Positions 17,303 to 25,148 of a DNA stretch of 64,000 bases are shown here, one piece after another. Under the pieces are notes generated by a model that made no database searches, was not told the origin of the DNA, and worked only from the letters and a program-made list of their open reading frames with translations. The stretch spans positions 1,426,001 through 1,490,000 of the forward strand of contig NZ_BJOV01000005.1 of NCBI RefSeq assembly GCF_009932475.1. The letters run 5' to 3'. Made by a program: the position numbers and the translations under genes. This stretch comes from Gordonia spumicola. Lineage in GTDB: Bacteria; Actinomycetota; Actinomycetes; Mycobacteriales; Mycobacteriaceae. The stretch's first letter is position 1; each line of letters opens with the position of its first letter.

Positions 17303-17486
17303 TCGACGTGTCGATTCCGGGCCGACGCTCGCGGAATCCCTGATCCTTGTCGCAAAATAAAAATGAGAATTGATCGCAAATTTTTTGAATCTGTTCTCCA
17401 CTCGAACAAGGAGTTAACCTCCGAATCTTGCGCGACATCTTCTTGAAACATCGGGCGCGTCCGACATGTTTTGAGAATTGTTGCGC

Positions 17487-17492
17487 TACGCT
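17487..17492 (+). promoter_or_regulatory. Putative -10 for leaderless recombinase gene
   Basis: TACGCT lies 7 bases before ATG 17500, and no ribosome site is present. The 197-base gap before this gene (17303-17499) is AT-rich for this genome and contains no open frame that looks coding. Confidence 0.45.
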
Positions 17493-17499
17493 CATCGAC

Positions 17500-18063
17500 A
17501 TGAATCTCATTCCCGCACGTGGCGGGATGCTGCTCGGCTATGCGCGCACCAGCACGGGCGGCGCTTCCCTCGAGTCGCAGATCGACGCGCTCACCGGAGC
17601 GGGCGTCGACCCCGCACGGATCTACACCGACGGGGCCGGTGCGCACGGCAGGCCCGGGTGGTTCGCCCTGCTCGACTACGCTCGCGCAGGCGACACGGCG
17701 GTCGTCGTCGGGATCGACAGACTCGGCCGGACCGTGACCGAGGTGCTCACCGGGGCCCGCGCCTTGACCGACCGCTCGATCGGGCTCCGGTCTCTCCGGG
17801 AGGGTGTCGACACGTCCGATCCGGCCGGATCGATGGTCGTCGGAGTGCTGGCCTCGCTGTCGGTGTTGGACGAACAGTCGCCGGCTCGACGGCATGCGGC
17901 GACCGCGAGCGTGGGCAGGCCGCGTGCCCTCGACGACCGGCAGATCGCCTCCGCGCAGCGAATGCGTGCCAACGGGCAGTCTGTGCAGGCCATCGCCGAG
18001 AGCCTCGGCGTATCGCGTGCCACCCTGTACCGGACACTCGCCGAACGGAGGTCTGTGCGGTGA
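17500..18063 (+). CDS. Serine recombinase (resolvase/invertase family), atypical
   Basis: A 187-residue small serine recombinase. The catalytic region is LLGYARTSTGGASLESQIDAL with nucleophile Ser18, and GIDRLGRTVTEV carries the two active-site arginines (74 and 77). The C-terminal helix-turn-helix is SVQAIAESLGVSRATLYRTL. The linking E-helix is unusual: where Tn3/gamma-delta resolvases have an AERRRI..ERT-type stretch, this protein has LDEQSPARRHAATASVGRPRA, several residues shorter, so strand-exchange activity is uncertain. No transposase, inverted repeats or att-like duplications were seen nearby. The following small gene starts inside its stop codon. Confidence 0.88.
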   Translation: MNLIPARGGMLLGYARTSTGGASLESQIDALTGAGVDPARIYTDGAGAHGRPGWFALLDYARAGDTAVVVGIDRLGRTVTEVLTGARALTDRSIGLRSLREGVDTSDPAGSMVVGVLASLSVLDEQSPARRHAATASVGRPRALDDRQIASAQRMRANGQSVQAIAESLGVSRATLYRTLAERRSVR

Positions 18064-18359
18064 TCGACTCCACACCCGGCGTCCCGGGCGGCGACATCAC
18101 GACCGAGTTCGGCGTCGTCCGCCGACTGCCCACGACGTCACGAATCGACGCGGACGTCGACGACGATTTCGACCTCGACCTGTTCCAGGCGGGTTTCGGC
18201 GACGCCAACGTGCGCTTGCGGACGTTCCCGCCATCATGGGCCCGTCATCACGCGACGACGGTGATGCAGTCCGAGCCGCTCGTCGACGACGACGCCCCCA
18301 GCTACACTCGCGGCTACCGCGCCGCGGCGTACGGTTACCTCCGCCACTGCCTCGACTGA
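18060..18359 (+). CDS. Small protein of unknown function coupled to the recombinase
   Basis: Not recognised. A 99-residue, acidic protein (DADVDDDFDLDLFQAGFG; SEPLVDDDAPSYTRGYRAAA) without signal peptide or membrane segment. The GTG start overlaps the recombinase stop (GTGA), with GGAGG 8 bases upstream, so it is clearly expressed with it. Its 3' end overlaps the proline dehydrogenase gene by 25 bases. It could be an accessory or regulatory partner of the recombinase, since acidic small proteins often act that way; this is inference from linkage. Confidence 0.7.
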   Translation: MIDSTPGVPGGDITTEFGVVRRLPTTSRIDADVDDDFDLDLFQAGFGDANVRLRTFPPSWARHHATTVMQSEPLVDDDAPSYTRGYRAAAYGYLRHCLD

Positions 18360-19291
18360 TCTCCGCCCGTCAGATCCGCCACCGCCGCGACCAACCGGCC
18401 CGGGTGTTCGGCGATGCGGTTGAGGACGTACAACCACCACTCACGACCGAACACGACGTACTCGCGGGTGACGCGGCCGTCGGCGCGCAAGGTGTCGAGG
18501 AGATCGCCGCCGAGCCCCTGGAGCATCTCGAACTCCGCACCCTCACCGACTCTGGGCAGGAGCCGCTCGACGAGCGATGCGTCGTGGGTTGCGAGGTTCA
18601 CCCGCCGTCCCTCGGCGACCAGCGCGTCGACCGCGTTCAGGTACGCGTCGTACATCGGTTCGCTGTCGCGCGGGTACGCGATCTCCTTCGGCTCTCCGAA
18701 CGCTCCCTTGACGATTCGGACGGGTCCCGGCCGCTCCATGACGCGCCGAAGGTCGGCGGGCGTGCGATGCAGACGCGCTTGGAGCGTGACGCCGGTGTCC
18801 GGGAAGTCGTCGTTCAGCCGCTCCCAGAGGTCGAGCACGAGGTCGGTTCGATCGGAGCCCTCCGCCGAGATCATGAGACTGGAGCCGGACTCACGTGCGG
18901 CCACCGCGATGCGCCGCGCGTTCTCGAGCGCGAGTGTCGGTGAGAGCAGCGAACCGACGTGCGAGAGGTCGAAGGAGATCGTCGGCGGCACGGGCCGCGA
19001 CAGACGCGCGGCCAGTTCGACGAAGATCTGCGTCTGCGCCGATGCGGTCGCCTCGTCCCGGACCGACTCACCGACGCACTCGACACTGCCGAGGTGGCCG
19101 CGGTCGGCGTTCGCGGCGACGACGGCGAGCGCGTCGTCGATCGTCTCGCCCGCGATGTACCGGCGTGCGACGCGGTGCGCGAGGCCGGCGAGGACTGGAT
19201 CGGCCATCGTCCGTGCTTTGAGTTGTTCGTCGACCGCCCAGGCCCGGAGATTGTCGGCGGCCCTGGTGAGGTCTGGCGCAGATGTCGTCAT
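18335..19291 (-). CDS. Proline dehydrogenase
   Basis: Oxidises proline to delta-1-pyrroline-5-carboxylate with FAD, feeding electrons to quinone. The 318-residue monofunctional protein shows the TIM-barrel pattern: GETIDDALAVVAANADRG, ISFDLSHVGS, SLMISAEGSDRTDLVLDL, GVTLQARLHRT, VRIVKGAFGEPKEIAYPR, NLATHDASLVERLL, EFEMLQGLGGD and the C-terminal REYVVFGREWWLYVLNRIAE, comparable to the R/K-rich substrate helix of PutA. The partner P5C dehydrogenase is not in the window. GGAGG lies unusually close to ATG 19291. Confidence 0.9.
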   Translation of the reverse strand: MTTSAPDLTRAADNLRAWAVDEQLKARTMADPVLAGLAHRVARRYIAGETIDDALAVVAANADRGHLGSVECVGESVRDEATASAQTQIFVELAARLSRPVPPTISFDLSHVGSLLSPTLALENARRIAVAARESGSSLMISAEGSDRTDLVLDLWERLNDDFPDTGVTLQARLHRTPADLRRVMERPGPVRIVKGAFGEPKEIAYPRDSEPMYDAYLNAVDALVAEGRRVNLATHDASLVERLLPRVGEGAEFEMLQGLGGDLLDTLRADGRVTREYVVFGREWWLYVLNRIAEHPGRLVAAVADLTGGDQSRQWRR

Positions 19292-19345
19292 GCCTCCAGT
19301 CTCGGACGTCGACGCCGCGACGGTCTTGAACGAAATCGCACGCGG

Positions 19346-20113
19346 TCAGCGACGGTAGCCGCCGGGCGTCGCAGCGACGTGGGCCCGGAACACCCGATGA
19401 AAATGGCTCTGGTCGGCGTAGCCGAGAGCATGCGCGGTGTCGATCACCGAATGTCCGCCGCGGAGCATCTCGCGGGCGGTGATCACGCGTCGATTGTGCC
19501 GCCACGCGATCGGCGTCATTCCAGTCGCCCGTTTCACCGCTCGGATCAGCTGGTCGCGGTCCATGCCGACGAGCGCGGCGACATCCTCGAGGCGCGGGTT
19601 GCTCGGATCGTCGCGCAGCCTGTCGAGGACCGGCTCGAGACGGACGAGGAGTTCGGGATCGGGTTGTGCCGCTTCGGAGTACCACGGCTCAAGGCCCGCA
19701 CAGATCGTGAGGGCGCGGCGCATCGCGTCGTCCACCGGGGCCGACCCGAAGAGTCGATCGATGACGTCGTCGAATGCCCGGTACAGACCGTCGTCGCGGA
19801 ACACCCGCACCCCGTGTTCGATCGAGTCGTCACGCCCGGTGAGCGATTCGATCCAGGCGCCCTCGGCGTGGAGCATCTGATACGTCCACGACGCGTCGAC
19901 CTGATTGCACGTGTGCACCTGGTCTGCGGGGATGACGATGACGTCTCCCGGTTCGAGGACCACCGTCCGCCCGGCCGCGCCACGGAACGTCGACGTGCCG
20001 TCGTCGATGAGACCGACCGAGAAGCGGTCGTGTGTGTGCGGCCGATAGCAGGCGTTGTCCTGGCACGATCGCCGGGCCTCCATGCTGTCGTTGCGCGCGA
20101 ACTCCCTCACCAT
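19346..20113 (-). CDS. AraC-family transcriptional regulator
   Basis: A 255-residue regulator. The N-terminal cupin sensor includes ACYRPHTHDRFSVGLIDDG and VLEPGDVIVIPADQVHTCN; the C-terminal double helix-turn-helix includes LEDVAALVGMDRDQLIRAVK and GHSVIDTAHALGYADQSHFHRVFRAHVAATPG. This is the AraC subtype with an N-terminal AraC_binding cupin. ATG 20113 is chosen; the longer upstream frame is antisense to the next gene. It is divergent from the gamma-glutamylcyclotransferase-like gene with a 24-base gap, so the two promoters must overlap. Confidence 0.9.
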   Translation of the reverse strand: MVREFARNDSMEARRSCQDNACYRPHTHDRFSVGLIDDGTSTFRGAAGRTVVLEPGDVIVIPADQVHTCNQVDASWTYQMLHAEGAWIESLTGRDDSIEHGVRVFRDDGLYRAFDDVIDRLFGSAPVDDAMRRALTICAGLEPWYSEAAQPDPELLVRLEPVLDRLRDDPSNPRLEDVAALVGMDRDQLIRAVKRATGMTPIAWRHNRRVITAREMLRGGHSVIDTAHALGYADQSHFHRVFRAHVAATPGGYRR

Positions 20114-20125
20114 GACGAGCTTAGA

Positions 20126-20131
20126 TATGCT
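20126..20131 (+). promoter_or_regulatory. Putative -10 for the leaderless cyclotransferase-like gene
   Basis: TATGCT lies exactly 6 bases before GTG 20138 and no ribosome site is present, the pattern of a leaderless message. The same 24 bases must also serve the divergent AraC regulator. Confidence 0.55.
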
Positions 20132-20137
20132 CGCGCG

Positions 20138-20482
20138 GTGACACACCTCCTGTTCTCGTATGGGACCCTCCGACAGCCCGACGTCCAGGCGACGCTGTTC
20201 GGTGGTCCGGTCCCGACCGACGACGACTCGCTGGTCGGCTTCCGGCTCGACTGGGTGCGGATAGCGGATCCGGCGGTGATCGCCGCGAGCGGTTCGGACA
20301 GGCATCCGATCCTGCGGCGGGGCGAGCCGTCCGATGTGATCGCGGGTTCGCGCCTGTCGCTGACCGACGATCAGCTGGCCGCGGCCGACGACTACGAGGT
20401 CGACGACTATCGCCGCGTCGAGGCTGCCCTCGCGTCGGGTCGTCGGGCGTGGGTCTACGTGTCGTCCGACACCGCGGACTGA
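20138..20482 (+). CDS. Gamma-glutamylcyclotransferase-like (AIG2-like) protein
   Basis: A 114-residue protein of the AIG2/GGCT fold. The start MTHLLFSYGTLRQPDVQ contains the family signature YGTLR(Q), and the C-terminal part has DEYE-like DDYEVDDYRRVEAAL, where the catalytic acidic residue sits (expected Glu; here the region reads AADDYEV). The usual role is cleavage of gamma-glutamyl amine bonds to release 5-oxoproline, but many bacterial members are uncharacterised. GTG 20138 is the only sensible start; a leaderless transcript is likely. The 3' end overlaps the TMEM175-like gene by 28 bases on the other strand. Confidence 0.8.
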   Translation: MTHLLFSYGTLRQPDVQATLFGGPVPTDDDSLVGFRLDWVRIADPAVIAASGSDRHPILRRGEPSDVIAGSRLSLTDDQLAAADDYEVDDYRRVEAALASGRRAWVYVSSDTAD

Positions 20483-21138
20483 TTCGCCGTGCCGTCGGCG
20501 GGCGTCCACCGTCGCAAGAGCGGTGCGACGCCCCACTGTACGGCGCCGCTCAAGAACATGACGAACAGCGAGTAGTAGCCGACGCTCGGGACGAGTGCGG
20601 TGAGGACTCCCGCGGCCGCGAACAGGATCACCGACGCGAGCCCGTCGCCGACTCCGCCGCGCACCTGCGCTCCGGTGAGGTCATGGAGTCGCGGCGCGTT
20701 CCCCAAGTAGATGCGGATCAGCAACCACATCGCGCCCGCCGCGAGCATGCTGCCGATGTAGATCAGGACGACGCCCGACGAACCGTCCGCCGCTCGACCG
20801 GTCAACGCCGTCGGCACGGGCAGCCACACGATGGTGAGCAGCCAACCGAGGCTCAACCACAACAGGGTCTGCGACATCCGTTCGACGTGCGCGAACACAC
20901 GGTGGTGTCCGAACCAGAACGACCCGATGATCACGAAGCTGATCACGAAGGTGATGATCTGGCTCTGGTGTTTCGAGAACCACTCCCCTGCACCGTCGTT
21001 GTCGTCGAGTTCGGCGGCCGACTCCATCAGCGGCAGGATCAGCAGCGTCATCGCGATGGCGATGACCGCGTCGATGAACGCCTTCGCCCGTTCGGCTGGC
21101 AGCAGTTGGACGATCGTGGACTCGTCGGCGTCACGCAT
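20455..21138 (-). CDS. TMEM175-like (DUF1211) integral membrane protein
   Basis: A 227-residue membrane protein with about six transmembrane segments. The first carries the family signature RAKAFIDAVIAIAMTLLILP, close to the RxxxFSDAVFAIAITLL filter helix of bacterial TMEM175 potassium channels, with Ile in place of Phe before Asp. Other segments are IITFVISFVIIGSFWFGHH, LLWLSLGWLLTIVWLPVP, GVVLIYIGSMLAAGAMWLL, ASVILFAAAGVLTALVP and YYSLFVMFLSGAVQW. Bacterial members are low-selectivity K+ channels; this function is family knowledge. ATG 21138 shares one base with the endonuclease III stop. Confidence 0.85.
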   Translation of the reverse strand: MRDADESTIVQLLPAERAKAFIDAVIAIAMTLLILPLMESAAELDDNDGAGEWFSKHQSQIITFVISFVIIGSFWFGHHRVFAHVERMSQTLLWLSLGWLLTIVWLPVPTALTGRAADGSSGVVLIYIGSMLAAGAMWLLIRIYLGNAPRLHDLTGAQVRGGVGDGLASVILFAAAGVLTALVPSVGYYSLFVMFLSGAVQWGVAPLLRRWTPADGTANQSAVSDDT

Positions 21139-21830
21139 CAGCGCCGCCGCGCGGGCTTCGGCGTGCGCTCGAGGAGCGCCTGCTTCTTGGTCGACGCCCA
21201 CGAGCAGATCGGGCACTGCGCGAAGTCGTGACGCAACGCCGGGCAGTACTCGCGGCCGAAGAAGATGATCTGCAGGTGCCGCCGATTCCACTCGTCGCGG
21301 GGGAAGACCTTCTTGAGGTCGCGCTCGGTCTTCTCGACCGACGTCCCGTCCGACAGGCCCCACCGTCGGGCGAGGCGGTGGATGTGCGTGTCGACCGCGA
21401 ACGCCGGAATGCCGAAGCCCTGCGACATGACGACACTCGCCGTCTTGTGGCCGACGCCCGCAAGCGATTCGAGGAACGCGTAGTCCGGGACGATCTCCCC
21501 GCCTGCGGCGATGATCTGCCCCGCAGCCGTCCACAGGTTCTGCGCCTTCGTCGGAGCCAAGCCGATCTGCCGGATGAGTTCGAGGATGCGCTCGGGTCCG
21601 AGCGCCGCCATCTTCTCCGGTGTGTCGGCCACCGCGAACAGCGCCGGGGTCACCTCGTTGACCTTCTTGTCGGTGGTCTGCGCCGACAAGGCCACCGCCA
21701 CCAACAACGTGTAGGGATCGGTGTGATCGAGCGGGATCGGTTGCGTCGGGTACAGCTCGTCGAGCATCACACCGATCCGGTCAGCTTTGTCCTGGCGCCG
21801 CACTTCGATCACGGTACCCGCGTCCGACAT
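21138..21830 (-). CDS. nth: Endonuclease III-family DNA glycosylase lacking canonical Fe-S cysteines
   Basis: Removes oxidised pyrimidines and nicks the abasic site. The 230-residue protein has the helix-hairpin-helix LESLAGVGHKTASVV with catalytic Lys129 and AVDTHIHRLARR with catalytic Asp147. The C-terminus, however, reads EYCPALRHDFAQCPICSW: cysteines at 196, 206 and 209 only, with 9 residues between the first two. The C-x6-C-x2-C-x5-C cluster site of E. coli Nth is not formed. This variant is probably a cluster-less branch. Related Mycobacteriales normally carry a canonical Nth elsewhere, so this may be a second copy gained by transfer; that is inference. Confidence 0.88.
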   Translation of the reverse strand: MSDAGTVIEVRRQDKADRIGVMLDELYPTQPIPLDHTDPYTLLVAVALSAQTTDKKVNEVTPALFAVADTPEKMAALGPERILELIRQIGLAPTKAQNLWTAAGQIIAAGGEIVPDYAFLESLAGVGHKTASVVMSQGFGIPAFAVDTHIHRLARRWGLSDGTSVEKTERDLKKVFPRDEWNRRHLQIIFFGREYCPALRHDFAQCPICSWASTKKQALLERTPKPARRR

Positions 21831-21898
21831 CCGGATGACACCGCCCTGCCGATGTCTGCCGTCACGACTACTTCCACATCGGCACCGGTGCCGACATC

Positions 21899-22120
21899 AT
21901 GACCGACACGCGCACGGGGACACGGGTCCACCCGTACCGGGTGAGTGTGGAGATCAGCTCACCCGGCGGCCAGACGTATGTCTCGGTGCGCGGGCCGGTG
22001 TCCAGACGTGACGGGACCCGGGGCACGATGTCTGTCGCTGCGCATCCCCAACCGCACGAGTATCCCGACTGGCTTCAGGACCTCGTTGCCCGGCGACTGT
22101 CAGCCGTCGTGCTGGACTGA
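21899..22120 (+). CDS. Small hypothetical protein (73 aa)
   Basis: Not recognised. ATG 21899 gives a 73-residue protein (MTDTRTGTRVHPYRVSVEI ... DWLQDLVARRLSAVVLD) with beta-strand-like N-terminal half and an amphipathic C-terminal helix, no signal peptide. No clear ribosome site precedes it. A 16-bp hairpin terminator begins 15 bases after the stop, which supports transcription of this strand, although the hairpin may instead serve the tRNA gene. Amino-acid composition looks like a real protein rather than an antisense frame. Confidence 0.5.
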   Translation: MTDTRTGTRVHPYRVSVEISSPGGQTYVSVRGPVSRRDGTRGTMSVAAHPQPHEYPDWLQDLVARRLSAVVLD

Positions 22121-22135
22121 TCGACCGGCGAATGC

Positions 22136-22172
22136 GACAGCACCATTCCGGAACTCCCGGAAGGGTGCTGTC
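22136..22172. terminator. Bidirectional hairpin terminator
   Basis: A 16-bp stem with one mismatch (GACAGCACCATTCCGG paired with CCGGAAGGGTGCTGTC) and a 5-base loop, without a strong T-run on either side, as usual in actinobacteria. It lies between the 73-aa gene and the 3' end of tRNA-Pro and can end both transcripts. Confidence 0.75.
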
Positions 22173-22186
22173 GTCTGCTATCTCTG

Positions 22187-22260
22187 TCGGGCTGACAGGA
22201 CTTGAACCTGCGACCCCCTGACCCCCAGTCAGGTGCGCTACCAAGCTGCGCCACAGCCCG
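22187..22260 (-). tRNA. tRNA-Pro (anticodon GGG)
   Basis: A 74-base cloverleaf on the minus strand. The acceptor stem is CGGGCTG with CAGCCCG and discriminator A; the anticodon stem CCTGA/TCAGG holds the loop CTGGGGG, giving anticodon GGG; the T-arm contains GTTCAAGTC. The 3' CCA is not encoded. Confidence 0.95.
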
Positions 22261-22305
22261 TTACTGCACTTCCCTCGGGAAGCGAGATTTACCTTAGCCC
22301 ACCAT

Positions 22306-22971
22306 CTACCTGGACGACGAATCGCCTGGTCGGAGGGCCTCAAGCACACCCAGGACGATGAGCCCCTGACCGATCGTGTACGTCGCCATGACGAGCGGAT
22401 CGAACCAGCCGGGCGCCGCATCGGGCAGGAACAACATGAATGCGAGCAGCGAATCGCTGGTCAGGAAGAAGGCCGCGCCGAACGCGATGATGTCATTGCA
22501 CCGGGACGCAGTCACGGCGGTGCCCGCGAGGACGATCCCGTAGACGGCCACACCGATGAACATGGCTCCGGCGTGCGGACCGATCACGGCGACCATCGCG
22601 GCCCACCACACGACGTACACGAGCGCCCACGTCGGGAGTCGCCGCTCGGTCGGCCCACGCGTGAACTGGACGATGTAGACGATGTGCGCCGCGCCGAAGA
22701 ACCCCAGCATCAGCGGGAGGACGGGCCCGTCGGGCACGACGACGCCTGCGGCGTCGCCGAACCACGACAGGACCACTGCCGACACGAGGACCACGGCCGA
22801 GCGCAGCGGGATCTCCCGCCACGCCCCGACCACCGGCACCGCGAGGAGCGGCATCAACAGAATCTTCGTCGGACCTGTGACCGGACTCTGCACGATCAGC
22901 GCGCCGACGTGTACCAGCGAGATGACGATGTAAGGCCCCCACAGCGCGATGTCGCGCACCTTCACGATCAT
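22306..22971 (-). CDS. YhhN-family membrane protein (lysoplasmalogenase-like)
   Basis: A 221-residue protein with about seven to eight transmembrane helices. Family marks are the acidic SWFGDAAG after helix 3 and FFLTSDSLLAFMLFLP in the later part, matching the SWLGD and xxSDxLLA motifs of YhhN/TMEM86 proteins. In animals TMEM86B hydrolyses lysoplasmalogen; in bacteria the role is little known. ATG 22971 starts with a charged stretch MIVKVRD before the first membrane helix. It is a single gene between the tRNA and der. Confidence 0.85.
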   Translation of the reverse strand: MIVKVRDIALWGPYIVISLVHVGALIVQSPVTGPTKILLMPLLAVPVVGAWREIPLRSAVVLVSAVVLSWFGDAAGVVVPDGPVLPLMLGFFGAAHIVYIVQFTRGPTERRLPTWALVYVVWWAAMVAVIGPHAGAMFIGVAVYGIVLAGTAVTASRCNDIIAFGAAFFLTSDSLLAFMLFLPDAAPGWFDPLVMATYTIGQGLIVLGVLEALRPGDSSSR

Positions 22972-23034
22972 CCGACAATGCTAGGTCCACACCTACCGAA
23001 CGCCGAACCGAAGCCCCGATCTCGGACGCGTGCG

Positions 23035-24477
23035 CTACTTCTTCCGCTGCTCACGCTTGTCGCGCACGCGGACGTTCACCCGAACGGGCGAACCGTCGAA
23101 GCCGAACTCCTCGCGGAGACGGCGCTCGATGAACCGCCGGTAGCCCGCCTCGAGGAAGCCCGTCGTGAACAACACGAACGTCGGCGGCCGCGTCGCGGCC
23201 TGCGTCGCGAACATCACGCGCGGCTGACGCCCTCCACGCACCGGGGGCGGCGTCGCGGCGATGACGTCCTTGAGCCACGTGTTCAGGCGACCCGTCGAGA
23301 CGCGCCGATCCCATGACTCCAGCGCGCCTTCGAGAGCGGGCACGAGCTTCTGAATGCTGCGGCCGGTCTGCGCGGAGATGTTCACGCGCCGCGCCCACGG
23401 CACGCGGGCGAGTTCACGGTCGATCTCCTTGTCGAGTTCATAGCGCCGGTCCTCGTCGACGAGGTCCCACTTGTTGAAGACGACGACGAGCGCGCGGCCG
23501 GTCTCGACGATCAACGACAGGATGCGGAGATCCTGTTCGGTGATCGGCTGACCCGCGTCGATCAGCAGCAGTGCGACCTCCGCCGACTCCAAGGCGGCGC
23601 GCGTGCGCAGCGACGCGTAGTACTCGTGTCCCTTCGCGGTGTGCACCTTGCGGCGCAGACCGGCGGTGTCCACGAAGTGCCATGGCTTGCCGTCCAGCTC
23701 GATCATCTCGTCGACCGGATCGACGGTGGTGCCCGCGACGTTGTCGACGACGGACCGTTCCTCGCCCGCGAGGCGGTTGAGCAGCGAACTCTTGCCGACA
23801 TTCGGCTTGCCGACCAGCGCCACGCGACGCGGACCGCCGGGAGCGAACCGTTCGCGCGGCTTCTCCGGCAACTTCGTCAGGATCAGATCGAGCAGTTCCG
23901 CCGTTCCACGTCCGTGAGCCGCCGAGATGGTCTGTGGCTCCCCCAAACCGAGCGACCAGAGGACCGCCGCATCGGCTTCGGCACGTTCGCTGTCGACCTT
24001 GTTGGCGGCGAGGATCACCGGAGCCTTCGACCGGCGCAGCACGCGCGCGACGGCCTCGTCCGTCGACGTGGCCCCGACGGTGGCGTCGACGACGACCACG
24101 ATCACATCGGCCGTGCGCATCGCCAGTTCGGCCTGAGCGGCGATCGACTGACCCATGCCCTTCGCGTCGGGCTCCCACCCGCCGGTGTCGGTGACCATGA
24201 ACGGGTGGCCCGTCCACTCGGCGCGGTACGAGACTCGGTCCCTGGTCACGCCGGGAACGTCCTCGACGACCGCTTCACGCCGACCGAGGATGCGGTTCAC
24301 CAGAGTCGACTTGCCGACGTTCGGGCGTCCGACGACGGCGACGACGGGCAGTGCGGGCGCCTCGTTGAAGACGTTCTCGCTAAGGAAGTCACCCAGCTCC
24401 CAATCGGATTCGCTGGTCCAGGTGCCGTCGCCCGCCGTGTCCGCGGCGTCGAAGGCGTCCGTGTAGTCGTCAGTCAT
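23035..24477 (-). CDS. der: Ribosome biogenesis GTPase Der
   Basis: Essential double GTPase that assists 50S subunit maturation. The 480-residue protein has a variable acidic N-terminal extension (about 40 residues, typical of actinobacterial Der), then two G domains: GRPNVGKST at 50-58 with DTGG at 97-100 and NKVD at 159-162, and GKPNVGKSS at 223-231 with DTAG at 270-273 and NKWD further on. The C-terminal KH-like domain ends in a basic tail ([11 protein letters not shown]). ATG 24477 overlaps the cmk stop by 4 bases, so it is the last gene of the parA-scpAB-rluB-cmk-der unit. Confidence 0.97.
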   Translation of the reverse strand: MTDDYTDAFDAADTAGDGTWTSESDWELGDFLSENVFNEAPALPVVAVVGRPNVGKSTLVNRILGRREAVVEDVPGVTRDRVSYRAEWTGHPFMVTDTGGWEPDAKGMGQSIAAQAELAMRTADVIVVVVDATVGATSTDEAVARVLRRSKAPVILAANKVDSERAEADAAVLWSLGLGEPQTISAAHGRGTAELLDLILTKLPEKPRERFAPGGPRRVALVGKPNVGKSSLLNRLAGEERSVVDNVAGTTVDPVDEMIELDGKPWHFVDTAGLRRKVHTAKGHEYYASLRTRAALESAEVALLLIDAGQPITEQDLRILSLIVETGRALVVVFNKWDLVDEDRRYELDKEIDRELARVPWARRVNISAQTGRSIQKLVPALEGALESWDRRVSTGRLNTWLKDVIAATPPPVRGGRQPRVMFATQAATRPPTFVLFTTGFLEAGYRRFIERRLREEFGFDGSPVRVNVRVRDKREQRKK

Positions 24478-25148
24478 CGAAGTTCTCCGATCCGCTCGGA
24501 TACGAGCTCGGTGAGCCGGTCGAGGACCTGCTCCAACGTCATGTCGCTGGTGTCGACGAGGACCGCGTCGTCCGCCGCACGCAGCGGCGACGCCTCCCGC
24601 GTCGAGTCCAGATGGTCGCGTCGGTTGACGCTCGCCAGCACCTCGTCGAGGACGCTCTCGCGTCCGGCCGAGATGTTCTGCCGGTGCCTGCGCTCGGCGC
24701 GGGCCTCGGGCGTCGCCGTGAGATACACCTTGAGGGCGGCCGTCGGGAAGACGACGGTGCCGATGTCGCGTCCCTCCACCACGAGCAGCGCCGAATCGGC
24801 ATGTGCGCGTTGCAGTTCGACGAGAAGTTCACGGACCCGCGCGTTCGCCGACACGGCCGACACGTCGCCGGTCACGGCGTCGGTGCGGATGTCGGCGGAG
24901 ACGTCGTCGCCGTTCAATGTGACGACGGTGGCGCCGTCCGGACCGGGAGCGAGCCGGATCTCGGCGGCCGCAACGACCGGCGCGACGTCGTCGGAATCGG
25001 GTGCGACTCCGGCGCGCTGGACCGCGAGCGTCGCCGCCCGGTACATGGCCCCGGTGTCGAGGTAGTGCGCGCCGACCCGGTCCGCGAGACGACGGGCGAC
25101 CGTCGACTTCCCGGTTCCTGCGGGCCCGTCGATCGCGACGACCGGCAT
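24474..25148 (-). CDS. cmk: Cytidylate kinase
   Basis: Phosphorylates CMP and dCMP with ATP. The 224-residue protein begins [16 protein letters not shown] with the P-loop at about 8-15, then LDTGAMYRA for nucleotide binding, [12 protein letters not shown] for the CMP site, and the lid arginines in [10 protein letters not shown]. The ATG at 25148 shares one base with the rluB stop; GTG 25151, giving a 4-base overlap, is an equal alternative. The order rluB-cmk-der is conserved in actinobacteria. Confidence 0.96.
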   Translation of the reverse strand: MPVVAIDGPAGTGKSTVARRLADRVGAHYLDTGAMYRAATLAVQRAGVAPDSDDVAPVVAAAEIRLAPGPDGATVVTLNGDDVSADIRTDAVTGDVSAVSANARVRELLVELQRAHADSALLVVEGRDIGTVVFPTAALKVYLTATPEARAERRHRQNISAGRESVLDEVLASVNRRDHLDSTREASPLRAADDAVLVDTSDMTLEQVLDRLTELVSERIGELR

